Shown one piece after another: positions 1-8,771 of a stretch of 64,000 nucleotides of DNA. Made by a program: the position numbers and the translations under genes. The stretch's first letter is position 1; every line of letters starts with the position of its first letter. Origin of the DNA: Colwellia polaris (lineage in GTDB: Bacteria > Pseudomonadota > Gammaproteobacteria > Enterobacterales > Alteromonadaceae); contig NZ_NBOE01000007.1 in assembly GCF_002104515.1 (NCBI RefSeq), forward strand, positions 1 to 64,000, in the 5' to 3' direction. The notes under the pieces were generated by a model, which made no database searches, was not told the origin of the DNA, and worked only from the letters and a program-made list of their open reading frames with translations.

Positions 1-109
1 GTGCATATTTGGGGTGACATTCGTGATGGTTTTCTTCAAAATAGGTAGTACATTCATGGCGTTTTCTGATTGTTTTTGTTTGGCGATAGATCTGATCACC
101 AAACGTCAT
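1..109 (-). CDS. possible 5' end of an unidentified ORF cut by the window edge
   Basis: Reading leftward from an ATG at 109, the frame stays open for 36 codons to the window edge (begins MTFGDQIYRQTKTIRKRHE). It is rich in His, Cys and basic residues. I recognise no family. A weak GGAAC lies just upstream and REP-like repeats lie 60-110 bp upstream, so a mobile-element gene is conceivable. It may equally be chance. Confidence 0.2.
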   Translation of the reverse strand, partial: MTFGDQIYRQTKTIRKRHECTTYFEENHHECHPKYA

Positions 110-138
110 GAATGTTCCATTTTTTTTATATTAATTGA

Positions 139-152
139 TTGATATTTATCAA
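139..152. promoter_or_regulatory. perfect FNR/CRP-family box TTGAT-ATTT-ATCAA
   Basis: The 14-mer matches the FNR consensus TTGATN4ATCAA at all ten defined positions. It lies about 455 bp upstream of fixH, far for direct control of that gene. It could serve a fixH-operon promoter further in or a gene leaving the window to the left. An fnr gene lies at 4460. Confidence 0.5.
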
Positions 153-167
153 TTAGTTGTGGGGATA

Positions 168-220
168 GGTCAGTATCTGACCCTACTTTATAAAATCAAT
201 TAATGTGTATCTGACCCTAC
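168..220. repeat. REP-like short repeats (GTATCTGACCCTAC twice)
   Basis: GTATCTGACCCTAC occurs at 173-186 and again at 207-220. The first copy also forms a perfect 6-bp inverted repeat GGTCAG-TAT-CTGACC at 168-182. Such short repeats resemble REP sequences in gammaproteobacterial intergenic DNA. The association with a REP transposase is inference; none is visible here. Confidence 0.5.
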
Positions 221-605
221 ATTATATTAATAGCTGTGGGGCAGCTCCACTTATTTGGTGGGACCTATATTATTGAGAAACGCTGATATTTTTTTGGGAT
301 CGCTCAGGCTCTAGGTTCAATGAAGGTAGCGATATAAGTTCTAAATATGTGACTGATAAATACCATGCTATCAGTAGTTGAACACCATCCATAAATTCGG
401 TTGGTATCGTATTTAAGGGCAATCAAGAATTTAGTTTACTTAACCTAAATGCACCTAAAAATTTATCCGTGTTTTAAAGGTAAAACAGCCTAATTAATAA
501 ATCATAATTCTTTAGGGTAAAGTTTGTTAAATTACAGGTTTTTTAATAGTTCCTGTAAAAGAAAAGTCGTATAATAAGCACTCTTTCAGCAAAGCAGAAA
601 TTTTC
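221..605. other. intergenic, no gene seen
   Basis: AT-rich sequence with frequent stops in all frames between the REP-like repeats and fixH. I see no RNA gene and no convincing promoter beyond generic AT-rich hexamers near 560-580. Confidence 0.5.
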
Positions 606-1106
606 ATGAAAACATCTTGGTATCGTGAGCCTTGGGCTTGGTTTGTCTTTATATTACCTTTTACTGCCGTTGTCGCCGGTATTGCCACTTTTATTATCGC
701 CAACACGGATCCCGATCCACTAGTGGTTGGAGATTACTATAAAAAAGGTAAAGCGATAAACTTAGAGCTAGGTAAAGTTAAGCAAGCACAAAAGCTAGGT
801 ATGAGTTTTGGTTTGAAGCTTGTTGATGATCAATTAACTATTCGCCCTACCGGTATTGAAAAAACCTTTCCATTATTAAATGTTAATTTTTTTCACCCAA
901 CAATAGCAGAAAGAGACTTCTACTTAGCATTAACAGCTGACGCTAATGGTAACTTTACCCATTACTTTGAAGCTGACCAAAATGTTACGGGTAAATGGCG
1001 AGTAACCATTAGTCCATTTGAAAACCACTGGAAAATTCAAAACGTGATCACCCTACCTCAATCTGATTTTATTGCCATAAAACCTGATCTGACTGTAGCA
1101 AATTAA
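606..1106 (+). CDS. fixH: FixH family protein, cbb3 oxidase assembly
   Basis: A 166-residue protein with one N-terminal membrane helix (about residues 10-32, preceded by WYREPWAWFVF) and a periplasmic domain carrying the family-typical DYYKKGKAINLEL stretch. FixH/CcoH is needed for maturation and stability of cbb3-type cytochrome c oxidase and works beside the copper P-type ATPase encoded next. It is the first gene of a run fixH-ccoI-ccoS-safE on the plus strand, 27 bp before ccoI. The oxidase structural genes ccoNOQP are not in the window. Length and context fit the family well. Confidence 0.9.
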   Translation: MKTSWYREPWAWFVFILPFTAVVAGIATFIIANTDPDPLVVGDYYKKGKAINLELGKVKQAQKLGMSFGLKLVDDQLTIRPTGIEKTFPLLNVNFFHPTIAERDFYLALTADANGNFTHYFEADQNVTGKWRVTISPFENHWKIQNVITLPQSDFIAIKPDLTVAN

Positions 1107-1133
1107 TTAGCCGGTATTAGTGAGCATAAATTA

Positions 1134-3533
1134 ATGAGCAACGTTTGTTTCCACTGTGATGAAGTCGTTCCCAAGGGCATTAACTTAACAACTCGTATTG
1201 ATAATATTGATCAACCAATGTGCTGCATTGGTTGCCAAGCGGTTGCCCAAACTATTGTTGATAACAATTTAACTGATTATTACCGTTTTCGCAGTGCGCC
1301 AGCTCAAAAAGGTGAAGTATTAATTCCTGAGCAATTACAACGCAACGAAATACTTGATGATGAAAGCTTACAAAATGAGTTTGCTTATTATCATGATGGT
1401 TTTAAAGAAACTATTTTAACCATTGATGGCATAAGCTGTTCAGCCTGTGCCTGGTTAATTGAAATGCAAATAAGTAAGCTCGAGGGCGTTAATAAAATTA
1501 ATGTTAACGCGACAACTCAACGCGCTACAGTGCAATGGCAAGAAAGCCAAGTAAAGCTGAGCGACATACTGAGTTTAATCGATAAAATTGGTTATCACGG
1601 TTTGCCTTTTAAGGCGAGTACGGCTGAAAAAAACAATAATAAACAAGCGAAAAACTTTATCAAACGGTTAGGCATTTCGGGCATTTTAATGATGCAAGTA
1701 ATGATGATCGCTTTTGGTTTATACTTTGGCGCTTTTTCCGATATGACCGAACACAATGTAATGTATTTGCGTTGGGCAAGCTTTTTCTTGACGCTTCCTA
1801 TTGTTAGTTATGGCGCCTTCCCATTTTATAAAAGTGCCTTCTTTGCTTTAAAAGCACGCCAACTTTCGATGGACGTTCCTGTCTCTATTGCGATTATTTT
1901 AGCTTTTATGGCTAGCTGTTGGGCAACATTTACGCAGCAAGGTGAAGTGTACTTTGAATCAGTGTCTATGTTTACCTTTCTACTGCTTATTGGTAAATTT
2001 CTTGAGTTTAGAGCCCGCAGCCGCGCCGCTGATGTTTCAGCAAATTTATTAAAATTAATGCCAATGACCGCGACTAAAATTGAGCAAGGTATTGAGCAAT
2101 TTATTTCAGCCAATTATTTAAAAGCTGATGATATTATTTTAATTAAACCCGGTGAAACCATTCCGGCTGATAGTGAAATATTAACAGGCACAAGCCAAAT
2201 TAACGAAGCTATGTTGTCTGGCGAGCAACTGCCCCTGAAGAAAACCGCTTTAGATAACATTTTTGCCGGTACCATTAACGGCGATGGCAATTTAACGGCA
2301 AAAGTTAAACATAATAATCAAGAGTCGTTTTTAAGTCAGCTCATTCGACTGAGTGAAAATGCACAAAGCCATAAACCTAAATTAGCCAAGTTATCAGATA
2401 AAATTGCTCAATATTTTGTTGCGCTAATTCTGATGACGACCATAGCAACGGCAATATACTGGCTAAATCATGATCCAAGCGAAGCATTTTGGATCACCTT
2501 ATCGGTTCTTGTCGTTACTTGTCCTTGTGCATTGGCATTAGCAACACCAACAGCGCTTACCTGTGCAACTACGCAACTTAATCGTAAAGGTATTATGATT
2601 AAGTCTGCCCATGTGCTTGAAACTATGCCTGAAGTTAATGCTATTTCATTTGATAAAACAGGAACATTAACTACAGGTGAGTTCACTATTGTAGATGTAA
2701 AAACTTATGGTGAATACTCAAACGAAGCGACGCAAGAAGGACGACAACAAGTGCTTGCCATAGCGGCAGCGCTTGAAGCACATTCGGCTCACCCATTAGC
2801 AAAAGCTTTTAGCCCATTTCGTGATCATAACCAAATTACCAGCCAAGTTGTGGTTGCCCCTGGCGCAGGTATTTCTGGTGAAGTAAATAACCAACATTAC
2901 CGCATTGGTAAAAGTTCTTGGCTTTTAAGTGCTAATGAACACTCAGCTTTTAGTGCGCAGTGTGTATTAATGCAAGGTGAAACATTAATCGCTGAATTTT
3001 ACTTGCATGATGGCTTACGAGAAGATGCTAAAGCGTTAATCGATTTTCTTTACCAACAAAACATTGAAACCAGCATGCTTTCTGGTGATCACCTGCAAGG
3101 CTGCAATAAATTACAATCAGCATTAAACCTTAACAAAGTGCATGCAAATCTCTCAGCACAAGACAAAGTTAACACCATAAAACAGCAACAAAGTACTCAT
3201 ACGGTTGCCATGGTTGGCGATGGCGTTAACGATAGTCCGGTATTGGGCGCAGCTCATTTGTCTATTGCTATGGGTAGCGGTACTGATATTGCTAAAAATG
3301 GCGCAGATGTGATATTACTCAATAATAAACTTAAGGGTGTACAAACCTTGCGTGAAGTTGCTATTCGCACCACTCGTATTATTAAGCAAAACTACCTTTG
3401 GGCTTTTGGTTATAATGCTATTGTTTTACCGCTAGCGGTTACGGGCCATATAGCGCCTTACATGGCGGTTATCGGTATGTCGGCCAGTTCAATTTTAGTG
3501 GTAACAAATTCATTAAGGCTGTTAAAAAAATGA
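1134..3533 (+). CDS. ccoI: copper-translocating P-type ATPase CcoI/FixI
   Basis: A 799-residue P1B-type ATPase. In order: an N-terminal Cys-rich zinc-ribbon-like segment (CFHC, then CCIGC at about 30-34) typical of the CcoI branch; a heavy-metal domain with CSAC (Cys102, Cys105); membrane helices from about 175; the intramembrane copper motif CPC (463-465); phosphorylation motif DKTGTLT (Asp507); the SAHPLAKAF HP motif; and the GDGVNDSP hinge. CcoI supplies copper for the CuB centre of cbb3 oxidase. Its last codons overlap the ccoS start in ATGA, indicating translational coupling. The N-terminal Cys cluster and location beside fixH and ccoS favour CcoI over a detoxifying CopA. Confidence 0.96.
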   Translation: MSNVCFHCDEVVPKGINLTTRIDNIDQPMCCIGCQAVAQTIVDNNLTDYYRFRSAPAQKGEVLIPEQLQRNEILDDESLQNEFAYYHDGFKETILTIDGISCSACAWLIEMQISKLEGVNKINVNATTQRATVQWQESQVKLSDILSLIDKIGYHGLPFKASTAEKNNNKQAKNFIKRLGISGILMMQVMMIAFGLYFGAFSDMTEHNVMYLRWASFFLTLPIVSYGAFPFYKSAFFALKARQLSMDVPVSIAIILAFMASCWATFTQQGEVYFESVSMFTFLLLIGKFLEFRARSRAADVSANLLKLMPMTATKIEQGIEQFISANYLKADDIILIKPGETIPADSEILTGTSQINEAMLSGEQLPLKKTALDNIFAGTINGDGNLTAKVKHNNQESFLSQLIRLSENAQSHKPKLAKLSDKIAQYFVALILMTTIATAIYWLNHDPSEAFWITLSVLVVTCPCALALATPTALTCATTQLNRKGIMIKSAHVLETMPEVNAISFDKTGTLTTGEFTIVDVKTYGEYSNEATQEGRQQVLAIAAALEAHSAHPLAKAFSPFRDHNQITSQVVVAPGAGISGEVNNQHYRIGKSSWLLSANEHSAFSAQCVLMQGETLIAEFYLHDGLREDAKALIDFLYQQNIETSMLSGDHLQGCNKLQSALNLNKVHANLSAQDKVNTIKQQQSTHTVAMVGDGVNDSPVLGAAHLSIAMGSGTDIAKNGADVILLNNKLKGVQTLREVAIRTTRIIKQNYLWAFGYNAIVLPLAVTGHIAPYMAVIGMSASSILVVTNSLRLLKK

Positions 3534-3763
3534 GTATAATTTACGTATTAATTCCCATTGCCGTATTACTCACTGCAATTGGTATTTATCTGTTTTTTTG
3601 GGCGGTAAAAACTGAACAGTTTGATGATTTAGAAAAACAAGGCATGAGTATTTTATTTGATGATGAAAATGATAAAGCCAAGCAAAATACCCTAAAGAAT
3701 AACGAGTTGAATGAAACAGAAACGTCAAAGCAACAGCTAAAAAACCAGACTCATGACACTTGA
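3530..3763 (+). CDS. ccoS: cbb3-type oxidase assembly protein CcoS
   Basis: A 77-residue protein with one N-terminal membrane helix (IIYVLIPIAVLLTAIGIYLFFWAV) followed by the CcoS signature: a KTEQFDDLEKQG stretch and a short Asp-rich segment. CcoS is required for cofactor insertion into cbb3 oxidase. The start overlaps the ccoI stop by 4 bp and the end overlaps the next gene by 11 bp, so the set is tightly coupled. The Asn/Lys/Gln-rich C-terminal tail beyond about residue 50 is variable in this family. Confidence 0.93.
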   Translation: MSIIYVLIPIAVLLTAIGIYLFFWAVKTEQFDDLEKQGMSILFDDENDKAKQNTLKNNELNETETSKQQLKNQTHDT

Positions 3764-4415
3764 TTTTTTTTCTGCCTTTATTATTGGTCTGCTCGGCTCT
3801 GGCCATTGCATTGTAATGTGTGGTGGCATTAGCACTATGCTAACTACTGCTATTTCTGAACAAACTCGCCATAAAAAATTCGCCATTGTATTTGCTTATA
3901 ATTTTGGTCGTATTGCTTCCTATAGTTTACTTGGCGCTATTGTGGCATTTACCAGCTCTATGGCAGCTAAAAACATCGGCTTTCCTGTTGTTATATTAAA
4001 AACTATCGCCGGTATTTTTTTAATTTTGTTAGGACTATATTTAGGGCAGTGGTTAATGTGGTTGAGCCGCATAGAACATTTAGGAAAAAATATTTGGCGT
4101 TATATATCGCCACTGACTAAAAACTTTATACCCATTAAGAACGTTAAAAGTGCCTTCGCTTTAGGTGCATTATGGGGATGGCTACCCTGCGGCTTAGTTT
4201 ACTCAACTTTAACTTGGTCTTTAGCAAGCGCCGATACCCTCAATGGTGCTTTGATCATGTTTTTCTTTGGTTTAGGTACTTTACCTGCTTTAATGTCAAT
4301 TTCACTAGGCACGTTCAGTGTTAAGTCTTTATTAACTCAGCCACTATTTAGAAAGCTATCTGCCATTTTGGTGATTTCATACGGCATTTATTCTATACTT
4401 ATTGCATATAGCTAA
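3753..4415 (+). CDS. SafE/DsbD-like membrane protein (COG2836 type)
   Basis: A 220-residue integral membrane protein with about six helices. It opens with GLLGSGHCIVMCGG, the HCxxMCGG motif shared by the TauE/SafE-DsbD_2-like proteins that accompany ccoS in many gammaproteobacteria; a second motif, GWLPCGLVYSTL, lies near residue 145. The paired Cys-containing motifs resemble the two half-repeats of the DsbD/CcdA membrane domain, so a role in electron or metal transfer during cytochrome oxidase biogenesis is likely but inferred from context. Database names as sulfite exporter are probably misleading here. Confidence 0.82.
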   Translation: MTLDFFSAFIIGLLGSGHCIVMCGGISTMLTTAISEQTRHKKFAIVFAYNFGRIASYSLLGAIVAFTSSMAAKNIGFPVVILKTIAGIFLILLGLYLGQWLMWLSRIEHLGKNIWRYISPLTKNFIPIKNVKSAFALGALWGWLPCGLVYSTLTWSLASADTLNGALIMFFFGLGTLPALMSISLGTFSVKSLLTQPLFRKLSAILVISYGIYSILIAYS

Positions 4416-4459
4416 CGCATCTAATATGGTGTTCAGCATGGAAATTTTTATAGGTTATT

Positions 4460-5179
4460 ATGAATAATAAATCGTGTGCCGACCAACAACATATTCACTG
4501 CCAAAACTGCAGTATCAGTGAATTGTGCTTACCATTTTCACTCAATAATCAAGAGTTAGAGACTTTAGATAATATTATTGATCGTAAGCTGCCTATCCAA
4601 AAAGGAGAGCAGCTATATAACGACGGTCAACCAATGCAAGCGCTTTACGCTGTGCGCTCTGGCACATTCAAAACATATACGATTAACAAACAAGGAGAAG
4701 AGCAAATTACTGGCTTTCATTTGGCTGGGGATTTGCTCGGATTTGACGCCATAGCGAATGCGAAACACCCAAGTTTTGCTAAAGCACTAGAAACCTCAAT
4801 GGTTTGCGAAATACCTTATAATACACTCGATACGTTATCTAATAGTATGCCAAAATTAAAAAAACAAATTTTGCGTATGATGAGCACTGAAATTCGCGAA
4901 GATCATGAAATGCTAACATTACTTAATCGTAAAAATGCGGAACAACGCCTGGCCACCTTCTTTAGTACTTTAAGTAGTCGCTATCACGCGCGTGGTTTAT
5001 CGGCCTCTGAATTTCGTTTGTCTATGACACGTAATGATATTGGTAACTATATTGGTTTAACCGTAGAAACCATAAGTCGTTTACTTAACCGCTTCGATAA
5101 AAATGGCTTAATTGCTGTTAATGGTAAACTTATTACCATCGTAAATATTGAAAAATTAAATGAGTGTGCCGCGCTGTAA
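4460..5179 (+). CDS. fnr: FNR-type anaerobic regulator
   Basis: A 239-residue CRP/FNR regulator. The N-terminal Cys set C14-x2-C17-x5-C23 and a further Cys in SMVCEIP supply the four ligands of the oxygen-labile [4Fe-4S] cluster. A cyclic-nucleotide-like beta-roll (about 35-130), dimer helix, and winged helix with recognition sequence VETISR follow; Glu and Ser/Arg there read TTGAT half-sites in E. coli FNR. The ATG follows AGG at a 6-nt spacing. Next to cbb3 assembly genes and uspE, it is the expected oxygen sensor controlling respiration (called EtrA in Shewanella). Confidence 0.95.
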   Translation: MNNKSCADQQHIHCQNCSISELCLPFSLNNQELETLDNIIDRKLPIQKGEQLYNDGQPMQALYAVRSGTFKTYTINKQGEEQITGFHLAGDLLGFDAIANAKHPSFAKALETSMVCEIPYNTLDTLSNSMPKLKKQILRMMSTEIREDHEMLTLLNRKNAEQRLATFFSTLSSRYHARGLSASEFRLSMTRNDIGNYIGLTVETISRLLNRFDKNGLIAVNGKLITIVNIEKLNECAAL

Positions 5180-5269
5180 AATAAAAACTCAGCGTTTTCT
5201 CACGACTTTATTATTCAACAATTTACCGCTATGCTTAACATAATATAGTTTATAAAAAATGATAATAAT

Positions 5270-5283
5270 TTGATTTAAAACAA
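5270..5283 (+). promoter_or_regulatory. putative FNR box upstream of uspE
   Basis: TTGAT-TTAA-AACAA matches nine of ten consensus positions of the FNR site. It lies about 107 bp before the uspE ATG, with AT-rich -10-like hexamers 25-35 bp further on (for example TAGATT at 5301). Direct control of uspE by the adjacent fnr product is plausible. Confidence 0.5.
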
Positions 5284-5382
5284 GTATTATCTTTTCAAAA
5301 TAGATTATTGTTAATACATTAAGCAAGGTTATTAACTGTGTGGTTTGGCCTAATACCATCAGGCAAAGATAAGGAATTAACT

Positions 5383-6315
5383 ATGGAAAAGTATCAAAAA
5401 ATACTCGCAATTGTTGACCCAACAACAGAAGATCAAAAAGCGTTAAAGCGAGCAATAGAATTAGCACGCAAAACGGGTGCAAGTATCACTGCATTTTTGA
5501 CCATATATGACTTCTCTTATGAAATGACTACAATGCTTTCAGGCGATGAACGCGAAGCTATGTGTAAATCGGTTATTAATGATCGTACACAATGGTTAGA
5601 GTTTATGATTGCTGAGTTAGATGTTTCTGGTATTACTGTTGATTGTAAAGTTATTTGGCATAACCGCCCTTTTGAGCAAATAATCGCACAAGTTATTGAT
5701 CATGGTTATGATATTGTCATCAAGGGCACGCATCAACACGATAAATTAAAGTCCGTTATATTTACCCCAACCGATTGGCATATTTTACGTAAATGCCCTT
5801 GCCCTGTACTGCTAGTGAAAGAACATTTATGGCCTGAAGACGGTAATATTATTGCTGCATTAAACATTGGCAGCGAAGAAGAAGAACATAAAGCCTTAAA
5901 CGATAAAATCACGGCAGAAGCCAAACAGTTAGCCAAAGTAATGAAAGCAAACTTACACTTGGTAAATTCGTTTCCTGGCACTCCGGTAAATATCGCCATA
6001 GAGATTCCAGAGTTTGATGCTAATGATTATAACCTTGCTATGCTCAAGCATCATGAAGAGGCAATGTTAGAGCATGCAGCCGCTTTTAATATCACTGAGG
6101 ACTACACCCATATAAAAGAAGGGTTACCTGAAGATATTATTCAAAGTGTTGCTGAAGAAATAGATGCGGAACTCGTTATTTTAGGTACTATAGGCCGCAC
6201 AGGTTTATCAGCCGCGCTAATCGGCAATACCGCTGAACATGTTATTGATCGACTAAATTGTGATGTACTGGCATTAAAACCCGAAGGTTACGTTTCTCCT
6301 TTGGATGTTAAATAA
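5383..6315 (+). CDS. uspE: universal stress protein E (tandem USP domains)
   Basis: A 310-residue protein of two tandem universal stress domains. The first opens QKILAIVDPTTEDQKALKRA and the second ends with the nucleotide-binding signature LGTIGRTGLSAALIGNTAE (G-x2-G-x9-G-S/N). A GTG at 5338 in the same frame is possible, but the ATG at 5383 is preceded by AAGGAA at good spacing and gives the family's usual N-terminus, so I chose it. UspE is a soluble stress protein; the fnr-uspE adjacency also occurs in enterobacteria. A 9/10 FNR box lies upstream. Confidence 0.92.
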   Translation: MEKYQKILAIVDPTTEDQKALKRAIELARKTGASITAFLTIYDFSYEMTTMLSGDEREAMCKSVINDRTQWLEFMIAELDVSGITVDCKVIWHNRPFEQIIAQVIDHGYDIVIKGTHQHDKLKSVIFTPTDWHILRKCPCPVLLVKEHLWPEDGNIIAALNIGSEEEEHKALNDKITAEAKQLAKVMKANLHLVNSFPGTPVNIAIEIPEFDANDYNLAMLKHHEEAMLEHAAAFNITEDYTHIKEGLPEDIIQSVAEEIDAELVILGTIGRTGLSAALIGNTAEHVIDRLNCDVLALKPEGYVSPLDVK

Positions 6316-6337
6316 AGTTACTGAAGTTCATTACTTA

Positions 6338-6387
6338 TAAAAATACGTCATCCACTGATAATACAATTCTTTGGTTGACGTTTTTTC
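6338..6387 (+). terminator. putative terminator after uspE
   Basis: ACGTCA-T-CC pairs with GG-T-TGACGT across a loop of about 22 nt and is followed by TTTTTT. The long loop makes this a moderate-quality intrinsic terminator. Confidence 0.45.
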
Positions 6388-6389
6388 TC

Positions 6390-6434
6390 AGCACTTCACA
6401 TTTAGCACTTCACATTTAGCACTTCATATTTAGC
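6390..6434. repeat. 14-bp tandem repeat, three copies
   Basis: The unit AGCACTTCACATTT is repeated three times, the last copy with C-to-T change, directly after the uspE terminator. It is noncoding. Confidence 0.7.
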
Positions 6435-6483
6435 TTTAGCAGCTGACTTCTAGCAACTTGTACACAGCACATTACTCCTAGTA

Positions 6484-6693
6484 ATACCAATTGATTTAAT
6501 GAATCGTTCAATTTTAAACGAGGATAAATTTTCAGTAGCAAGGCGCTTGATTGATTCTTACATGGATGTAAGTCATTAGAGCAATGCAGGAGCATATTGT
6601 CGACCAATAGCAGGCTATTGGGATTGAAAGCAACGTAGATACTGGATATTTAAACCGCTTTAGAATGATCGATTGTTTATATCAATTGGTATA
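6484..6693. repeat. MITE-like repeat family B, copy 1 (with internal insert)
   Basis: The element is bounded by inverted ends ATACCAATTG and CAATTGGTAT. Its left half (AATCG-TCAATTTTAAACGAGG and onward to GGCGCTTGATTGA) is almost identical to the reverse complement of 55465-55605. Relative to that copy it carries about 73 extra bp holding two small perfect palindromes, at 6557-6572 (CTTACAT-GG-ATGTAAG) and 6604-6621 (CCAATAGC-AG-GCTATTGG). No coding capacity. Confidence 0.8.
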
Positions 6694-6831
6694 AACCGCA
6701 CTTATACCTTGTTTACTTACAAATTGTACGTTAATTAACTTCACTTATTAGCCGCTGTTTTTTCTACTATTTGTCTTCGAATATATTTTACGTTATAACT
6801 ATAATTTACCGTTCCCGTTAGGGTTTTAGCG

Positions 6832-7560
6832 TTGCAGATAAAAAAGCCACTTACTCATATTCTTTATTGCATTAGTACTTTGTTAATAATGCCCGTATTG
6901 CTTATACAAGCAGTTTGGGTTCGCCTTAGTATGATAAAGCTACCTGAAGCATTAGGTGAGCGTTCAGGCACTGCAGGTAGTGGTAAAAAGATTAACTTAT
7001 TAATTATAGGTGATTCTGCCTCGGCCGGTGTTGGCACAAAAGAACAAAAAAATGCCTTATCAGGTCAGTTAGTTGCGAACCTTGCGACTACCAACACCGT
7101 TAATTGGCAGTTAGTCGCTTCGACAGGCTTAACATCAACAGCCTTAATAAATGAAATTGAGAATATCAAAAGCCAAAGAGTTGACTTTGTTTTAGTATCT
7201 ATTGGTGTTAACGATGTTACGGGCTTAACAAAGCAGCACCAATGGGTTAGTAATATCAAGACTATTGTAGACTTATGTAACGTCAAATTTGATAACCCAA
7301 AAGTTTTGATGACAGCGCTTCCGCCTATGCATTTGTTCACTGGCTTACTACAGCCCTTGAGATGGTGGTTAGGATTAAGAGCGAAAAAGCTTAATGAATT
7401 AATGATTTTAGCAACAGCTGATAATAGCCAATGCTGCATTCTGAGCATTAACATCCCTTTCACGCCAAAATATTTAGCTAAAGATGGTTTTCATCCATCA
7501 TCACTTGCTTATAGTATTTGGGCGGAACAAGCAGCAAAGGCATTAAAACCATCGACTTAA
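6832..7560 (+). CDS. SGNH/GDSL-type hydrolase, membrane-anchored
   Basis: A 242-residue protein with an N-terminal hydrophobic segment (THILYCISTLLIMPVLLIQAVWV) and SGNH blocks: IGDSASAGVG (nucleophile Ser), a later SIGVNDV (Asn/Asp block III) and DGFHPS (catalytic Asp/His, block V). It should be an esterase or lipase-like hydrolase facing the periplasm or membrane; the substrate is unknown. The start is a TTG with a weak upstream GTTAGGG; the next in-frame ATG falls inside the membrane segment, so TTG is preferred. It stands alone between a repeat and ttcA. Confidence 0.75.
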   Translation: MQIKKPLTHILYCISTLLIMPVLLIQAVWVRLSMIKLPEALGERSGTAGSGKKINLLIIGDSASAGVGTKEQKNALSGQLVANLATTNTVNWQLVASTGLTSTALINEIENIKSQRVDFVLVSIGVNDVTGLTKQHQWVSNIKTIVDLCNVKFDNPKVLMTALPPMHLFTGLLQPLRWWLGLRAKKLNELMILATADNSQCCILSINIPFTPKYLAKDGFHPSSLAYSIWAEQAAKALKPST

Positions 7561-7590
7561 AATAGATAAATAATTTCACTAAGTTCAACT

Positions 7591-7618
7591 TTGTTCAAGC
7601 TGTGACTTCCGCTATACT
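7591..7618 (+). promoter_or_regulatory. sigma70-type promoter of ttcA
   Basis: TTGTTC (7591) and TATACT (7613) are separated by 16 bp and followed by a GC-rich ACGCGCC. This places the transcript start near 7625 and argues against the in-frame GTG at 7602 as the ttcA start. Confidence 0.6.
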
Positions 7619-7646
7619 ACGCGCCAATATTTATCAGGAAATTATT

Positions 7647-8579
7647 ATGAGCGCAGTTTTAACATCAGCCCTAACGCCAAGCCAAAACACTCAACTAGAC
7701 AAGCTTGAAAAGCGCCTTCGACGTCATGTTGGTCAAGCCATTGCTCAATATAATATGATTGAAGATGGCGATAAAATCATGGTCTGTGTGTCGGGTGGCA
7801 AAGACAGCTATGCCATGCTTGAGATATTAATGCGTTTAAAAGAGTCGGCCCCGATTAATTTCGACTTAATTGCGGTAAACCTTGATCAAAAACAACCCGG
7901 GTTTCCTGAGCACATTTTACCAAATTACCTTGAGTCAATAGGGGTGGCTTACCAAATTGTTGAAGAAGACACTTATTCTATTGTAAAAGAAAAAATTCCT
8001 GAGGGTAAAACCACTTGCAGCCTATGCTCTCGCTTACGCCGTGCATTATTGTACAAAGCCGCTAAAGCATTAGGCGCCACTAAAATTGCACTTGGCCATC
8101 ATCGTGACGACATGGTAGAAACATTAATGCTGAATATGTTTTACGGTGGTAAGTTAAAATCAATGCCCGCTAAGCTCGTATCTGACAACGGTGAACATGT
8201 TGTTATTCGACCACTAGCATTCTGTAAAGAACAAGAGCTAATTCAGTATGCGGCATTAAAACAATTTCCGATTATTCCTTGTAATTTGTGTGGTTCACAA
8301 CCTAATTTACAACGCCAAAACATTAAGGCCATGCTACAAGATTGGGATAAAAACCATCCAGGGCGCATAGAGTCAATGTTTACTGCTATTAAGAATGTTG
8401 TACCTTCACATTTATGTGACAGTGAACTTTTTGACTTTAAAGGCATTAACGCAAACTCTGGCATTATTGATGGCGGCGATACCGCTTTTGATCAAGAAAC
8501 ATTTACGTCAGCAGCGCCAGAAAAAACAGCCGTTAATATACAAGCAGCAGATTTATTAAACGTAACTGAAATTAAGTAA
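7647..8579 (+). CDS. ttcA: tRNA 2-thiocytidine(32) synthetase TtcA
   Basis: A 310-residue PP-loop ATPase with the SGGKDS loop near residue 50, the CxxC pair in [11 protein letters not shown] and another Cys pair in IPCNLCG. These Cys bind the [4Fe-4S] cluster that TtcA uses to thiolate cytidine 32 in tRNA. The frame extends upstream to a GTG at 7602, but that stretch contains the promoter; ATG 7647 has CAGGA at proper spacing and is chosen. The C-terminal ~40 residues after the core are variable. Transcribed alone. Confidence 0.95.
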   Translation: MSAVLTSALTPSQNTQLDKLEKRLRRHVGQAIAQYNMIEDGDKIMVCVSGGKDSYAMLEILMRLKESAPINFDLIAVNLDQKQPGFPEHILPNYLESIGVAYQIVEEDTYSIVKEKIPEGKTTCSLCSRLRRALLYKAAKALGATKIALGHHRDDMVETLMLNMFYGGKLKSMPAKLVSDNGEHVVIRPLAFCKEQELIQYAALKQFPIIPCNLCGSQPNLQRQNIKAMLQDWDKNHPGRIESMFTAIKNVVPSHLCDSELFDFKGINANSGIIDGGDTAFDQETFTSAAPEKTAVNIQAADLLNVTEIK

Positions 8580-8771
8580 GCGCAACGATTTATCAACAAA
8601 TTATCTTTGATAACGTCAAGTAACTTATAATATATTCTGACAACTACATGAGCTCAGTCAGCAATATTAACCTTAACTTACGATTAATAATTTAACTTTT
8701 TAGTCTAGGTAAGGCTAGAAAAAGACTGGATTTTATCTTCGGCTCTGAATAATTATGGAACTCGCCGCTCG

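Noticed and set aside
7602-7646. Upstream GTG start for ttcA
   Set aside because: The segment contains a good -10 element and its discriminator, and the ATG at 7647 has a proper ribosome site and family-like N-terminus.
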